A stretch of DNA of 64,000 nucleotides from Glandiceps talaboti. Its lineage: Eukaryota > Hemichordata > Enteropneusta > Spengelidae. Where the stretch lies: assembly GCF_964340395.1 (NCBI RefSeq), contig NC_135561.1, positions 7,138,518-7,202,517 on the forward strand, read 5' to 3'. A program made the position numbers and the translations under genes. How positions within the stretch are numbered: position 1 is the stretch's first letter; the number at the start of each line of letters is the position of its first letter. The notes beneath the pieces were generated by a model. That model was given only the letters and a program-made list of their open reading frames with translations. It had not been told where the DNA came from and made no database searches. This document shows, piece after piece, positions 50,275 through 63,600 of this stretch.

Positions 50275-50276
<2 letters not shown>
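49556..50276. repeat. 16-base tandem repeat array, left part
   Basis: The unit is GTATTACAGACTACAG with regular variants: TATT/TGTT, CAGA/CAAA, and CAGG/CATG/CGTG at one position. Because 16 is not divisible by 3, every frame cycles through all codon phases. All forward frames are largely stop-free, producing false ORFs. It is interrupted by a palindrome at 49617-49729. Confidence 0.97.
49617..49729. mobile_element. small palindromic insertion inside the 16-base array
   Basis: Perfect 24-base arms (49617-49640 and 49706-49729; cores CAGGTACTCGAATCAATG and its complement) enclose a 65-base AT-rich loop. The 16-base repeat resumes immediately outside, so this looks like an insertion. Confidence 0.8.
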
Positions 50277-50325
<49 letters not shown>

Positions 50326-50948
50326 CTTTATTTAAACTCGATAGCCTCATAGGTAACAGCCTTTTTTCATGAGGGTCGAGAACAAAAAAGAACAATTAAA
50401 ATACAATGACAGAAAAGGAGACTACATACAAATTGCAAAAAAAATGCAATAACGGCACAAAACGTCCAACAGACAAAATACAGACAGCAAGTGACAGAAA
50501 AAATACGACCATACTAAAAATTTACATTGTCATCTATGAAACCCTGAAAGTAATGTTTATGACACGCAATTTTGAAACTTCTAATATTAGTAATAGATCT
50601 TATTGCAGCCGGTAGTTGATTGTAGAGTGTAGGCGCTGCTACTCGAAATGATTCCTTACAAACATTTGTTCTGGCAAATGGGACAAGTAACGAGTGATTT
50701 GTAACTGAGCGCAAAGACCGACTAGGTCTATATGGTGAAAGTAATCGACTGATATAAGTGGGATATTGGCCATGTAATGCTTTATAAACTGAAACAACGT
50801 TATTAAATTTGTAACGATAGGAGAGTGGATACCAGTTTAGCCTGATTAGCATCTCGGTGGAAGATATGCCGGCGTCGCAATTTAAAATAAGCCTCATGGA
50901 ACGTTTCAGTAGACTATTTAATCGGGTGTTGTCGATCTTGCTGCAGCA
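50277..50948 (-). mobile_element. 5'-truncated non-LTR retrotransposon (CR1/L2-like), minus strand
   Basis: A block of non-repeat sequence is flanked on both sides by the same 16-base array. On the minus strand it contains the C-terminal part of a LINE ORF2 followed by a 3' UTR and a (TTA)n tail (50277-50322), as CR1/L2-type LINEs have. The 5' end is cut off at about 50948. Confidence 0.85.
50514..50948 (-). pseudogene. LINE ORF2 C-terminal fragment
   Basis: The open frame runs from the array junction to a stop at 50514-50516, about 144 codons. The text resembles the tail of CR1/L2/Jockey-type reverse transcriptases: VYKALHGQYPTYIS, RPSRSLRS, ..VPFART.., FRVAAPTLYNQLPAAIR. The catalytic RT part and endonuclease are missing, so it is a dead fragment. 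The ATG at 50897 is not a real start, since the frame continues upstream. Confidence 0.85.
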
Positions 50949-52815
50949 GGTATTACAGACTACAGGTGTTACAAACTACAGGTATTACAGACTACAGGTA
51001 TTACAGACTACAGGTATTACAGACTACAGGTATTACAGACTACAGGTATTACAGACTACAGGTATTACAAACTACAGGTATTACAGACTACATGTATTAC
51101 AGACTACAGGTGTTACAGACTACAGGTATTACATACTACATGTATTACAAACTACAGGTGTTACAGACTACAGGTGTTACAGACTACAGGTGTTACAGAC
51201 TACAGGTATTACAGACTACATGTATTACAGACTACAGGTATTACAGACTACAGGTGTTACAGACTACAGGTATTACAGACTACATGTATTACAAACTACA
51301 GGTGTTACAGACTACAGGTGTTACAGACTACAGGTGTTACAGACTACAGGTATTACAGACTACAGGTATTACAGACTACGTGTATTACAGACTACAGGTG
51401 TTACAGACTACGTGTATTACAGACAACAGGTATTACAGACTACATGTGTTACAGACTACAGGTGTTACAGACTACAGGTGTTACAGACTACGTGTATTAC
51501 AGACTACAGGTATTACAGACTACATGTATTACAGACTACATGTATTACAGACTACAGGTATTACAGACTACATGTATTACAGACTACGTGTATTACAGAC
51601 TACAGGTATTACAAACTACAGGTATTACAAACTACAGGTATTACAGACTACAGGTGTTACAGACTACATGTGTTACAGACTACAGGTGTTACAGACTACA
51701 GGTATTACAGACTACAGGTGTTACAGACTACAGGTATTGCAGACTAAAGGTATTACAGACTACAGGTATAACAGACTACGTGTATTACAGACTACAGACT
51801 ATAGGTATTACAGACTACGTGTATTACAGACTACATGTATTACAGACTACGTGTATTACAGACTACAGGTATAACAGACTACGTGTATTACAGACTACAT
51901 GTATTACAGACTACAGGTATTATAGACTACAGGTATTACAGACTACATGTATTACAGACTACGTGTATTACAGACTACAGGTATTACAGACTACGTGTAT
52001 AACAGACTACGTGTATTACAGACTACGTGTATTACAGACTACGTGTATTACAGACTACAGGTATTACAGACTACAGGTATTACAGACTACAGGTATTACA
52101 GACTACATGTATTACAAACTACAGGTATTACAGACTACAGGTACTACAGACTACATGTATTACAGACTACAGGTATTACAGACTACAGGTATTACAGACT
52201 ACAGGTATAACAGACTACGCGTGTATTACAGACTACGTGTATTACAGTCTACAGGTATAACAGACTACGTGTATTACAGACAACGTGTATTACAGACTAC
52301 ATGTATTACAGACTACATGTATTACAGACTACAGGTATTACAGACTACATGTATTACAGACTACAGGTATTACAGACTACGTGTATTACAGACTACAGGT
52401 ATTACAGACTACATGTATTACAGACTACAGGTATTACAGACTACATGTATTACAGACTACAGGTATTACAGACTACATGTATTACAAACTACAGGTATTA
52501 CAGACTACATGTATTACAGACTACAGGTATTACAGACTACGTGTATTACAGACTACAGGTATTACAGACTACATGTATTACAGACTACAGGTATTACAGA
52601 CTACATGTATTACAGACTACAGGTATTACAGACTACAGGTATTACAGACTACATGTATTACAGACTACAGGTATTACAGACTACGTGTATTACAGACTAC
52701 AGGTATTACAGACTACGTGTATTACAGACTACAGGTATAACAGACTACGTGTATTACAGACTACAGGTATAACAGACTACGTGTATAACAGACTACGTGT
52801 ATTACAGACTACATG
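50949..52815. repeat. 16-base tandem repeat array, right part
   Basis: It continues the same unit for about 117 copies. Towards the right end (about 52290-52740) CATG/CGTG and CAGG units alternate, giving a 32-base higher-order period. The long ORFs (532 codons and others) are artefacts of a stop-free repeat. Confidence 0.97.
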
Positions 52816-54336
52816 TGAAAATTGACGATTTAACTGTGCATTGTAGAAAGTTTGTTACCAAAGTTATCTCATGAAGGAGAAGTCCATCTAAACATTTATG
52901 CCGTTCAACCATTCAACTAGATCACTTTAATCAATATGGCTGATTTTTTTTCAAGTAAAATCGAACGTTTTAAAAGTTTGGAGACTTTGAAATTGAGCTA
53001 CATAGTTATCGTGGGCTGAATTGAAAGTTGTCATTGTTTCAAGCTCTGTGCTTTGAGGAGATGCATAAGGTAGGGCGCCCCACGTGTCGAGAATAATAAT
53101 GACAGTGTATACTGTTACTGGAATAGCTTTGAAAAGCATTGGCTATTAGCCTTAAATTATATGACGATATGTTGTATAATACAATGCCGTCTTTTCAGAC
53201 ATATTTGTCAATGTATTGATTTATCTCTTGATGACTTCTAGTTTTACTTGGAGAACGACTATTCTTCATCAATTGAAATGTTCAGTCATGGAGCTATAGA
53301 GGCAAAAGTCATCACTACATACAACATACTACATCACTACACACTTCATACAGTTTTTACGGTAAAACTCAGAGACATTTTCTTTTTTTTAGTATTTTAA
53401 TTTCACACTAATTGCAGATTGAATGCACGGCATGGTTTGTCTATACTCTATGTTTTCCCTTTTATATTAAGTCGTACTTGTGTTGAACAAGGGCCAGTTT
53501 CTCTCTCATGTGACGGCGAGGACAAATTAATTACTGAATATGGTGATGTAGGGAGCATAGAGAAGTATGTAGTGAGTTATGTACTAGCTACTTTTATGAG
53601 AGTTTGGATGCAGTGGAACCTAGTGCGAATCATAGTCTTAGAACCAATACTAGCACTCACACATCACGGGGTGCTGTCATAGTGTTACCCTACCCTTCCC
53701 ATAATGCTAAATGTGTTAATGATTGACAAAGTATATATGCTTTATAATTTTGCAACATGCAAAGATCTCTGCAAAGTATTCGGAAACATGTGATATACTA
53801 ACATATGCACCAACGTGTTACTCTCAAATGCAACAAGGCATCACCTAAACAGGAATCTGCAAACAAGGTAAAGGCGATTCCTCGTATATCAATATTCAGC
53901 ATTTTCAAAATAGTCAGAATAATTATGTTGTTCATTGGGCAACATCGGCCATATTGAATTGTCGGATTTTCTCAGGACAGGCCGTAGGATGTCAACTAAA
54001 TATCGACACATAACACAATTTTATAAAGTGTTGTCTACTTGGATATATCGTCAGCGAAAAATATTGACAAATGAACCATTTATGGGAGGGAACTTGCCAG
54101 GGAAAGCTCGCATTGCTCTTTTGTTTAAATATTCACACCTCGATCCTTATCACACCAGACATAATAAATCACGGAATATGTCATAGTTTAGTCGTCTAGG
54201 TCTAGAGTTTAAACGTTATCTTTACCAACATAAATTAAACAGTATATACCCGATCCGTATAAAAATCAACCGAAACAGACTATAGATGAAAATCACAGTT
54301 GCCCTGAACAAGTAGAATTAATGCTACAATCCAGTC

Positions 54337-54337
<1 letters not shown>
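52816..54337. other. gene-free stretch
   Basis: AT-rich. ORFs 53419-53682 and 53935-54186 have no recognisable domain, and no splice partners were identified. Confidence 0.45.
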
Positions 54338-54405
<68 letters not shown>

Positions 54406-54420
54406 TCGTCGTCGTCGTCG

Positions 54421-54470
<50 letters not shown>
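54338..54470. repeat. (TTG)/(TCG)/(TTG)n trinucleotide repeat
   Basis: TTG units, a central GTC/GCC block (about 54373-54420), then TTG again: CpG-containing core units inside TpG flanks. Confidence 0.95.
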
Positions 54471-55551
54471 AAATAATCAATAATTTTAGTCGTATCGAAC
54501 GACGTCAACTACTGAGACAGTCTGTAGCATTAGAGACCCTCTCAGCATTGTGATTACCTTGCTATATTGTAATACAGGAAAGAAAAGAAAAGAGATGTGG
54601 TGATTGAACAGTTAAATATTTGTACAATGTGATAAAATGAGATTACCGATATTAATTTGTCTTTAACCAAAGCTCCATCTCCAATATATCTGAAACATTA
54701 GTATCCTTTTCACCTGTCTAACTATACTACAAACCAGAATGATGACAGGTTTCCATATGGTAGGACAATGTTTTTTTCATTACATGAAACAAAATACAAG
54801 CGCATCATATGAAATTATATATTTTATCTCACTGTGAACACAAATTAACATCACAATGGGGTGAAACGAGGAAGATGCAAACACAAAACTGTTTAGTTGA
54901 ATTTAGTAATCAGTGCCTGTATTTTGTTTGTGTAAATTCATAACAAATACATCACTATAGGAGATGTAAAAAAAAACATCGTGCCGCCTAACATTCATAT
55001 AAAGCTAACGTTACAAATTACGGATTTTTTCCTAAAACCTATAATTGCAAAGGTTCATTAAAACAAATAACAATACACTGCAATGGTTTAGTGCTTTGAG
55101 GTTTCGAAGATAATGTATACATTGCAAATGACTTAATTTTGTAAAATGTAAATGGTTTACTCAGATTAAGTTTTTGTATTATTTTGTAAATGATTTATAG
55201 TAAATAAGGGTAAATACCCTGATTATGTAAAGATAAATTGTAAACTTAATTACAACGTGTGTAAATAACATGATAAATACAAACATACATTATTCAATTA
55301 AAACATTTGTAAATGTAAAGCATAAAATTATAGAGATCTGTCAAAGATGTGAGTAGGCAGAAAGACAATCGGAATAGGAAGAAAAAAGTGTAATATTTTG
55401 TAAAAATTATATCTGATGTTAACCGAGCAATCGGAACCACACAATTTTTTATATTAGGCCCAAGCCCTAGATAGTCATCTGTATACAGTTTGATTTAACT
55501 AAAATGTAACCACTTTTTCACCAGATGCTATTACGCCACCACGTTTTATTC
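54471..55551. other. 3' flank of the membrane-protein gene
   Basis: AT-rich and rich in GTAAAT words (about 55100-55320). It is downstream of the minus-strand gene ending at 55552. Confidence 0.45.
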
Positions 55552-56732
<1,181 letters not shown>

Positions 56733-56759
56733 CTGTGTAGTATATAAATGACATTATAT

Positions 56760-57290
56760 CAGAGTATTAGCCACTACTCAAAACTGCTGGACCAATTGCT
56801 TTGATATTTGGTGGTCATGTTACTTTTGGTGTCTAGTTGGTAAATTGTTCAAATTAAAATGATCACATGAGAGATGTGCGTTTTGGGTCAAAAGATGTGA
56901 CTTTTTGGTCAAAAAAATTAAGCTCAACAACTGTTTGGCCTGAAATTTGGTGGGAACGTTCTTAGAGGTGGCTTAATTTATATTTGTTCATGACATGATG
57001 ATTCCATCAGTAATATGCAAATTAGGGCTAAAAATGTGCTTTTTGGTCAAAAATCTTTAATTCAAAAACTACTCATATTAGGCTGAAATTCAATTAGGAT
57101 GCATCTGAGGGTGTATAGATGAAGATGTATTAAGCAAAATAATGATCTCATCAGTAATATGCAAATTAGGTTAAAAATGTGACTTTTGGTCAAACGTTTA
57201 TCTCAAAAAGTACTTAGTCAGTGAGACTGAAACTTGGTGAGATGTTTCTAGAAGTGTTATTCTGCAGATTTTCTTCAAAATATTTGACAC
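56760..57290. repeat. degenerate ~145-base tandem repeat
   Basis: Three to four units share TTTTGGTCAAAA, a GGCTGAAATT-like word, TCAGTAATATGCAAATTAGG (about 57007 and 57152) and TAAAAATGTG. Units are 65-75% alike by eye. Confidence 0.75.
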
Positions 57291-57297
57291 AATTGGC

Positions 57298-57835
57298 CCT
57301 AGCAACCATGACCACGCCCTTAGCAACAACCAAATGGCAGTATAGTTTGGTGAAATAACAACATCATCTGGTAGGCAAGTGAGTAAACATTAAAAAGGTG
57401 TATGCATATATCCCTAGCAACCATGACCACGCCCATAGCAACAACCAAAAGGTGGTGTATTTCAGAAAGATAAATTGGATTAATAGACAAATAAATAAAC
57501 TTTCAAAAAATGTTTGTAAATTTGCCTAGCAACAAGACCAAGCCCATAGCAACAGCCAGACGGTGGTGCATTTTACAACGATAACAACAGGGATTAATAG
57601 ACAAATGAATAAACATTCAAAAAATGTATGCAAATATACCTAGCAACAAGACCATACCCATAGCAACAGCCAAATGATTATGTATATTACAAAGAAAACA
57701 TCAGGGATTCAGAGACAAGTGAGCAAACATTTAAATGTCTAGCAACATGACCACACCCATAGCAACAGCCAATGATAGCGTAAGTTGCAAAGCTAACAAC
57801 ATGGTTGGATAGGCAACTGGATAATCATTCAGCAA
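57298..57835. repeat. ~114-base tandem repeat, five units
   Basis: Units begin CCTAGCAAC(C/A)A.GACCACGCCCATAGCAAC at 57298, 57412, 57525 and 57639, with a diverged, shorter fifth near 57738. The rest of each unit (GGATTAATAGACAAATAAAT..., AAACATT..AAAAATGT) is also shared. It directly follows the 145-base family, so the two may be parts of one composite repeat. Confidence 0.85.
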
Positions 57836-58791
57836 ATGAACACCTACACCTAACATGGATCAGCATGTGCATACACATTGATAAAACCTGTACAGTTGTG
57901 CTACAACGCCATTGGCGCTATTTTTATAATTCTGCATCTAGTCATCATGTCTATTTTATCATTCTAATGTTGGTGTTCTGGCATGTCTATTGTAATACAT
58001 TTTTCTATACCATTGTTGCCACGGTATCTTGAATTACCAACTGTATCTCTTAGTCTATGCTAAAATTACCTACCAGCAGCAAGTTTCTCCATTGATTACG
58101 TACACTGTAATATTCCTTCCCTGTTGTTTAATTGTAAACAAATTGTTGATAAGACCAAGACGGGCTAGTAACTCTACACATAATGACACACATACACTCG
58201 CTCACTTCACTCAGACGGTAACAAAACAACTCCAACATTTTATGTTAAATTAGCAACTAGAACACAATACAACATTGCAAATTTGTATTTTATACCAGAT
58301 TAGATATCCCACAGTGTCGCTATTCTGAAGACTCTACTATAAACTCCACTGATGAAATTTACACTAATTCATCAGGGAGTGAAAGATTGTACTGTGATCA
58401 ATAGAGAAACTAGTCTAGCTGCTAGACCTCGGGTGTTCTTCCAATACAACGCGACACGCGACCGAATGTTGCTATCGAGGATGGAACATCCGAGGTCTAG
58501 CAAAAGTCATCTCCGGAGTTCAGGGATATGAATAACTGCCAATCAGATAACCGCATTGACGACAAGCACAAACAGGGGACAATAGCTATTTTTTTCTTGT
58601 AAAAATAACCACCAATGCCCTAACTGAAACGTGTGAATGACAACGTCTGCAAACTCATCAAACACAATTACCAAAAACCGATAAGATATAGTAGTTAGTA
58701 GTTTGTTATCATCACATGATATTGGATTGGACATTAGTATGTAAGTATTATACAGGTCATGGATTATTGAATATATATTAACATATATATA
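57836..58791. other. gene-free stretch left of the retrotransposon
   Basis: AT-rich. It includes an inverted repeat at 58420-58502 (TGCTAGACCTCGG.TGTTC against GAACATCCGAGGTCTAGCA) with a spacer of about 45 bases. Confidence 0.5.
58420..58502. repeat. short foldback, 19-base arms
   Basis: Arms 58420-58438 and 58484-58502 are complementary except for one base. Confidence 0.75.
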
Positions 58792-60385
58792 TGTGATACC
58801 ATGGGATTTGTACCCCCCTTAAGACATAATGGGATAACCCAACGTATATTTGATTGCGGTTCTATGTATTAACTTTTGTTTTATTCTGATTACGCAATTA
58901 AAGTAATCCCCAAGTTTTGATCGTATTTTTATGTGACATTGAACCTCAGGTAATGTGAATTTTTATACGAAAGGTCTTTTATTGTTACTTATTGTTTTTT
59001 ATTGCTCACAAGTTTAAATCGTTTCAGTCGAGGTAGTCGTGTGTATATCTTGCCAAAGGTCCGGCGGATGTAACACGGTGATGAGGACCCTAGAATAAAA
59101 ACTTCTAAGATGGCCGTTGTCCAGTAGAATTGATGGGAGTTGAACTCTCCACAAAATCCAAACTATCTGCAGAATCGTGTAATGAAATTGCATTTAACAG
59201 GAACACAAAGGGAGCTGGATATCTACTGACATTATTTGAGCTGGTATTTGTGAAACCCTGACGAGCGAGGAAGTTTTTCCTGGACGATTTCGAATGTCGG
59301 GTTTGCTGTACCTGAACGAAGCGTGCATGATAGCAGAAGTCGACTGCATTTCAGATACAATGATTGACGAGATCGACGATTAAGGACACTCGCACTGATT
59401 TCTGAACGCTGATGCTTCACGTTTGGAAAGCTGATGTAAGTACGATTCGATTAATGCAAGTCGCATGGAAATCGGACTGGATTTGATAAAGTTACGGCCA
59501 TTCATAACTCTGTACTGAACTTTTGAGTACGCTCGACGAGCGGATTTGCCAGGTTGAACTCATACATAGCGAATCACGACTGATCTGTGTTATCGTTTAT
59601 TCCTATTTTATTTCTATGAAACACTTACTGAGACGATCGATGCTTTATAAATCAATACAGAATAATTGCGGACTCTGTGATAATTATTCTCATTGATATT
59701 CGGAACTCGTCCGTTGGATTTTTGCAAGCAAATCGACGTCGCGGATATCATTAATGTTGTTAGTCTGACCAACGCCCTCATCGGTAGAAGTCGACGTTGT
59801 TTGTCACTTTTGTTTATGACCTTTCGAATGACCCCAGGAGTGACTTTAGGCAGGTGAAGCTACGCCAGTTTTCCTCGCGTTACTGTGTTAACTGTTACTA
59901 ACATTGCTATAGAGGATTTACGAGGGATTACTGCAACGGACACTACTGTATGAATGAACACCTTGGACCCACTGATCTGATTTGTGTAACAGGTTTTTGA
60001 ATAGATACCTTTTATTTCTATGATATTAAGACATTGAATACTAGTACATAAGTGAGCACATTTGATAACGAAATTGTAAGTTTTTGATAACGAAATTGTA
60101 ACTTTTTGATAACAAGATTACAAGTTGAAACTATTACTGTACCGGTACATTTGAATGTTGGCAGGGTTGTTGTTAATTAGATTTCATCCTTTCACTTTAC
60201 TGCATGTGTCAGTGTCATTTGTCCAGTCGATACACTCGTCTTGGTATACCCCTACCCTCAACGCAACCGCATTTTACCACAAATTCACGACCCAACTCAC
60301 ACGAACGAAATTGTTGATTGCCCTTGTGGAGTTTGCTCCTATACAGCTAGCCCGTGAACCACATCGAAATAAAGCAAGGGTAACA
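58792..60385 (+). mobile_element. probable 5' LTR of a Ty3/Gypsy element
   Basis: The right boundary is well placed: GGTAACA ends 2 bases before a tRNA primer-binding site, with AATAAA at 60368-60373 just inside. The left boundary is a guess: TGTGATACC at 58792 partly mirrors the terminal GGTAACA and gives a length of about 1.6 kb. No 3' LTR is in the window for comparison. Confidence 0.45.
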
Positions 60386-60387
60386 TC

Positions 60388-60408
60388 TGGCGCCCAACGA
60401 CGTGGGGC
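60388..60408 (+). other. primer-binding site (tRNA-Lys type)
   Basis: TGGCGCCCAACGACGTGGGGC resembles the complement of the 3' end of tRNA-Lys, with an apparent extra ACG in the middle. It lies where retroelement minus-strand synthesis is primed, just after the LTR end. Confidence 0.65.
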
Positions 60409-60696
60409 TGGATTGTAAGGTTTTCCCAGTGGAGTTTTGTCATTTTTACTGTTTTGTACAAATTGGCCACAGGGAGGGACGACATTTTGATTCAGCCCAC
60501 TGAGGTTTGGTCTTTGCGGTTGAAAACTAAAGACGAGCAGGGTTGGACAGGTGATACACTTTTTGATTGAGCAGGAAATTAATGACAGGTACCAAGGTCT
60601 CCGATTTACGGAACACGACCATTTGCAGTTTTCAATTATATCTTTAAGTGTTATTGTGAACTCAAGTTATCGACAGATCACCTTTGATTTTGGAAC
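60409..60696 (+). other. retrotransposon leader
   Basis: Untranslated leader between the primer-binding site and the gag start. No ORF. Confidence 0.5.
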
Positions 60697-63600
60697 ATGG
60701 CAGATGCGCAAGGTAGTGACGGTAGAGTGAAGACAGAGGAAGACAGTGAGGTGAGTATGACAGCGAAGGGGGTCCCCAATCCCGACCCATGGCACAGCGA
60801 ACATGAAACTACTGATAGTATTAAGGGGGCTAAGGCCACTAAACATGAGTCAGTGGGTATGACACCCGTTGGGGGAGGGGGCGTGTCTAGGCTATCTCAC
60901 GGGACTATACCAAAGCGAGGAGGCGGCCGAGGCATATATACTCCAAAATCGGTGCGATCGCTACCTACGAAAGGTTATGGTTTGAATGAAAGTGCACTGC
61001 AATTTGGCAGCGAGCGCGAGCGGATAGCCGAATTAGAACACGAACTTAAATCTCTTCACGAGCGTGAGCGCAGACACAATGAAGAGATTGAATTCGAGGA
61101 TTTGTTACAGCGAAACGGTAAGAGAATGAAGGAACGACTTGAATATGAGGAGTTGACTCATCGAGCTTTGGCCGAAGTGGTGAATACGGCGCCAAGGGTA
61201 CCGACCTTTACGGGTGATTATAAAGGTAGGGATAGTATATCGTATGAGTTTTGGTTGAGAGAGGTTCAGAGTATGAGACAGAGTGGTATTCACAGCAATC
61301 GGGTACTGCAGCAGGCCATACGGAAATCCATACGCGGTGAAGCAAGTGAGATTATTCTAGGATTAGGAATTGACCCATCTATCGAAAAGATATTGAATAA
61401 GCTGGAAACTGTATATGGGGTAGTTGTATCTACGGCTACGTTGAAGCGTCAACTGTATAACGACTATCAAAAGGATGAAACGGCAGCGTCGTTTGCATGC
61501 CGTGTGGAGATAAACCTCCGGCGTATATATGATCGTGGGGGTGTCCTAGAAACCGAAATGGATTCAATTTTGCGCACCACTTTGTGGGAAGGACTCACGG
61601 ACTCACGAGTGAAAGACATCGCGAGACACAGATATGAGAATGCTAAGAATTTTGATGAGTTACTACGGATTATCCGTGTAGCTGAACAAGAAGTACAGGG
61701 AACTCGTAGCCCTAAAATGAGAGAGAAGGTGGAAGATAGACGAAAGAAGACGAGAGGACATACAGCTGTAAAGCAGCTTCAGGAAATGTCTGATTCTGAT
61801 ACTGATGACAATGGTGAGCGCTCAAAGAAAAGAAAGCCCCGAGATCATGAGACTGATGAAGTGTACACTAAAATGACAGCGATGTTAAAAGCGATGCAAT
61901 TACAGCAGGAACAGGTGAAGCTGGTTATGGAACAACAACGAAAAGAACATGCCGCTGGAATGGAAGAGATCAGGAATGCTCGTGCAGCAATGATGGTTTC
62001 GCCACATGGCATGCCTCGACCATTTGATATTGCCGCACAGATTCCCCAGGAGGCAAACCCAAGACGTGGAGCGCCAAATCACTGTGATGAACGAAACGGA
62101 AACAAGAGTGAAGGTAAGTCATTCGCTTGCTACAACTGCAATGGTGAAGGTCACATGTCACGTGATTGTAAGCAGCCATGCGGTAAATGTAAAGAAGAAG
62201 GACACACATCAGCGAAATGCCCGAAAAGAAAACATGCATCTGTCAAAGCTCAGCGCATGACAGGTAGACGACGACATGAAAAGAACCAGCGAAGAAACGG
62301 AAAAGCAAGACCCATTGATGGACGGGTTGTTGGTCCGTTGAATGAGCAGTATGCTTTAGTGAACGGAAACAAATGTTTGGCTCAACTGGACACTGGATCG
62401 CAGGTTACCATGATCAGCGAGGATTACTATTGTCGATACTTATCCGATGTACCATTTACCCCATTAGACGAAGTTCTTGAGATTGCGGGGGTGACTGATG
62501 ATGTTTTGGAGTACATTGGTGTAATAGAGGTTGAAGTTGGCTTCCCTATTCATGTCTTCAACGATGCAACCATTTTCAGGCTATTGGCATTGGTGGTGAA
62601 AGGAACTGAGTATAACAATCGAGTGCCGTTGTTGGCAGGGACAAACTGGTTGAACCATTATATGACAATAAAGACGTTGAACGACGATGGTAATACAATG
62701 AGCAGGATGAAACCAGTAGCGAGAAGAGCAATTACTACTCTACGTGCTCGTGAACAGTTCTATGGACCAAATGGAAACATGGGAGTGGTGCGAGCGGCAG
62801 TTAGCGAACGGGTGACATTGAAGCCACATACTGCACATACCATTCCAGGAAGCATGAAGGCTGGTCCCAAAGGAGAGAGACATGAAGTATTGTTAGGTGA
62901 TGATGACGACTGGAGTGAAAACAAAGGGTGGACTCTGAATCCAATGGTGACGGTTGCTGAGTGTGGGAGGCGCTCAACGGCGGTGCCTGTGGTAATAAAG
63001 AACGAAACAGACAAACCTGTCGTCATTAAGCCAAGGCAAGTTGTTGCTACGGTGAAGGCAGTACGAGGTATAGAAGTACAGCCACGAAAGACCCCTAAAG
63101 ACAATGAAACTCGAGATGAACCATTGAAAGTGAGAGAGGTGAATGTTAGAGGATTATCCTTTGACATGACTGATTCGCCAGCCAATGAAGGTCAGGTGAA
63201 CAAAGTACAAGAGGTGCTGGAACGTAACATTGGATCATTTTCGACCAACGACAATGACCTAGGGAGATGTACAATCCACAAGCATGAGATCAACTTGAGA
63301 GATGAACGTCCAGTCAAACAACCCTATCGCCGGATACCACCAGCCTTGTATGAGGAGATCCGAGCACAGTTAAGAGGAATGTTGGACAACGGAGTGATAA
63401 GACAGTCTAAAAGTCCCTGGTCTTCTCCTCTTGTCCTTGTAGCGAAAAAGGATGGAACTACTCGAATATGTGTAGATTATAGACGTTTAAACGCACAGAC
63501 GACTCCCGATGCGTACGCCCTACCTCGTATTGAGGAAGGACTGGATGTGTTGAGCGGCGCAAAATGGTTTACATCAATTGACTTAAAGAGTGGATTTTGG

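Noticed and set aside
49556-52815. CRISPR-like array
   Set aside because: A continuous tandem repeat without unique spacers, in eukaryotic DNA.
49423-52825. ORFs up to 532 codons with a QTTGITDYRYYRLQVL-type period
   Set aside because: A stop-free 16-base tandem repeat read in overlapping frames; no start context, no non-repeat part, and several frames equally open.
53419-54186. Two ORFs of 83-87 codons
   Set aside because: No domain, no splice partners, AT-rich composition like the surroundings.
62760-63185. 141-codon minus-strand ORF
   Set aside because: Shadow of the Gypsy Gag-Pol frame on the plus strand.
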